Shown piece after piece: positions 63,892 through 64,000 of a stretch of DNA of 64,000 bases. Position numbers and translations under genes: made by a program. The stretch spans positions 1 to 64,000 of the forward strand of contig JAGWHE010000002.1 in the NCBI GenBank assembly GCA_028866945.1. Direction: 5' to 3'. Every line of letters begins with the position of its first letter. The first letter of the stretch is position 1. This DNA is from Nitrososphaerota archaeon (GTDB lineage: Archaea > Thermoproteota > Nitrososphaeria > Nitrososphaerales > Gagatemarchaeaceae). The notes beneath the pieces were generated by a model. That model searched no databases. It worked only from the letters and a program-made list of their open reading frames with translations, and had not been told where the DNA came from.

Positions 63892-64000
63892 TTGGATGGA
63901 GCGGCTGCGGTGCAGTACCCGACGGCGGGAGCCCTCGTCCGAGCCTACTCCAAGGGGACCGCGACCCCGTCCGAAGTGGTGCGCGAGCGCCTCAGGCGGA
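63892..64000 (+). CDS. Possible amidase, N-terminal fragment (cut by window edge)
   Basis: A reading frame begins at TTG 63892 or GTG 63910 and continues off the window. It reads 'VQYPTAGALVRAYSKG', then 'TATPSEVVRERLRR'. This resembles the N-terminal helix pair of amidase-signature enzymes such as GatA ('…G-x-x-T-x-x-E-V-V'). Only 36 residues are visible, so the assignment is tentative. Confidence 0.4.
   Translation, partial: MDGAAAVQYPTAGALVRAYSKGTATPSEVVRERLRR

Noticed and set aside
1-64000. CRISPR arrays, insertion sequences or prophage genes
   Set aside because: No regularly spaced repeats, transposase motifs or phage structural genes were seen; composition and packing are uniform.

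Overview
The window is a contiguous, GC-rich (about two-thirds G+C by eye) stretch of an archaeal chromosome. The archaeal signs are: the C-terminal part of an archaeal-type CCA-adding enzyme; two intron-containing tRNAs with bulge-helix-bulge splice sites; TATA-like boxes about 25-35 nt upstream of start codons, with little or no leader; a V/A-type ATPase subunit I; and a HerA-like ATPase. TTG and GTG starts are common. Genes are packed into operons with ATGA/GTGA/TTGA overlaps, and no stretch over 300 bases lacks a gene. I cannot assign a phylum. The gene mix fits a facultatively aerobic, heterotrophic member of Thermoproteota (for example Nitrososphaeria-related) or Thermoplasmatota.

Layout. 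1-2.4 kb: cca end, a small kinase, tRNA-Pro, a Doc/Fic protein. 2.5-11.2 kb: hypA, a maturation protease and ten genes for a membrane-bound group 4 [NiFe] hydrogenase. Its subunit set and order follow complex I (A-B-C-D-H-I-J-K-L-M/N), but the catalytic subunits keep the hydrogenase cysteines. 11.2-14.7 kb: UspA, a lone ATPase subunit I, a small helical protein, an unassigned protein and HypC. 14.7-22.4 kb: an MFS carrier, pyruvate:ferredoxin oxidoreductase (porB, porA, fused porGD), pyruvate phosphate dikinase, an acetyltransferase. 22.5-32 kb: PadR and SHOCT genes, a two-TM channel, then an oxygen-dependent aromatic module (HpaC, HpaD and HpaB homologues, FAH-family and acetoacetate-decarboxylase-family proteins, aldehyde dehydrogenase) with a nickel/cobalt-type transporter inside it. 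32-41 kb: mixed metabolism and stress genes (CBS-zinc finger, M20 peptidase, YHS, malic enzyme, peroxiredoxin, amidohydrolase, cobalamin adenosyltransferase, second aldehyde dehydrogenase). 41-49 kb: thiolase, two enoyl-CoA hydratases, 3-hydroxyacyl-CoA dehydrogenase and thioesterase around an ArsR-like regulator with a repeated operator. 49-59 kb: tRNA-Ser, an ABC exporter, and a heme cluster (hemA-C-D-B-Q-L-E, with hemH facing it). 59-64 kb: carbamate kinase, a four-CBS protein, deoC, a HerA-like ATPase, a hotdog protein and the start of a possible amidase.

How it fits together (inference). Pyruvate made by malic enzyme, PPDK or aromatic ring cleavage would be oxidised by POR. Reduced ferredoxin would feed the hydrogenase, which would evolve H2 and pump ions. 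HypA, HypC, the protease and perhaps the HX4DH transporter would mature it. When O2 is present, HpaBC/HpaD would open aromatic rings, CoA-ester genes would finish degradation, and heme would be made through coproporphyrin, a route not usually associated with archaea. The most notable items are the complex-I-shaped hydrogenase, a palindromic operator wrapped around its TATA box, an antiporter-like subunit missing its conserved pump lysines, the coproporphyrin-type heme genes, and the two tRNA introns.
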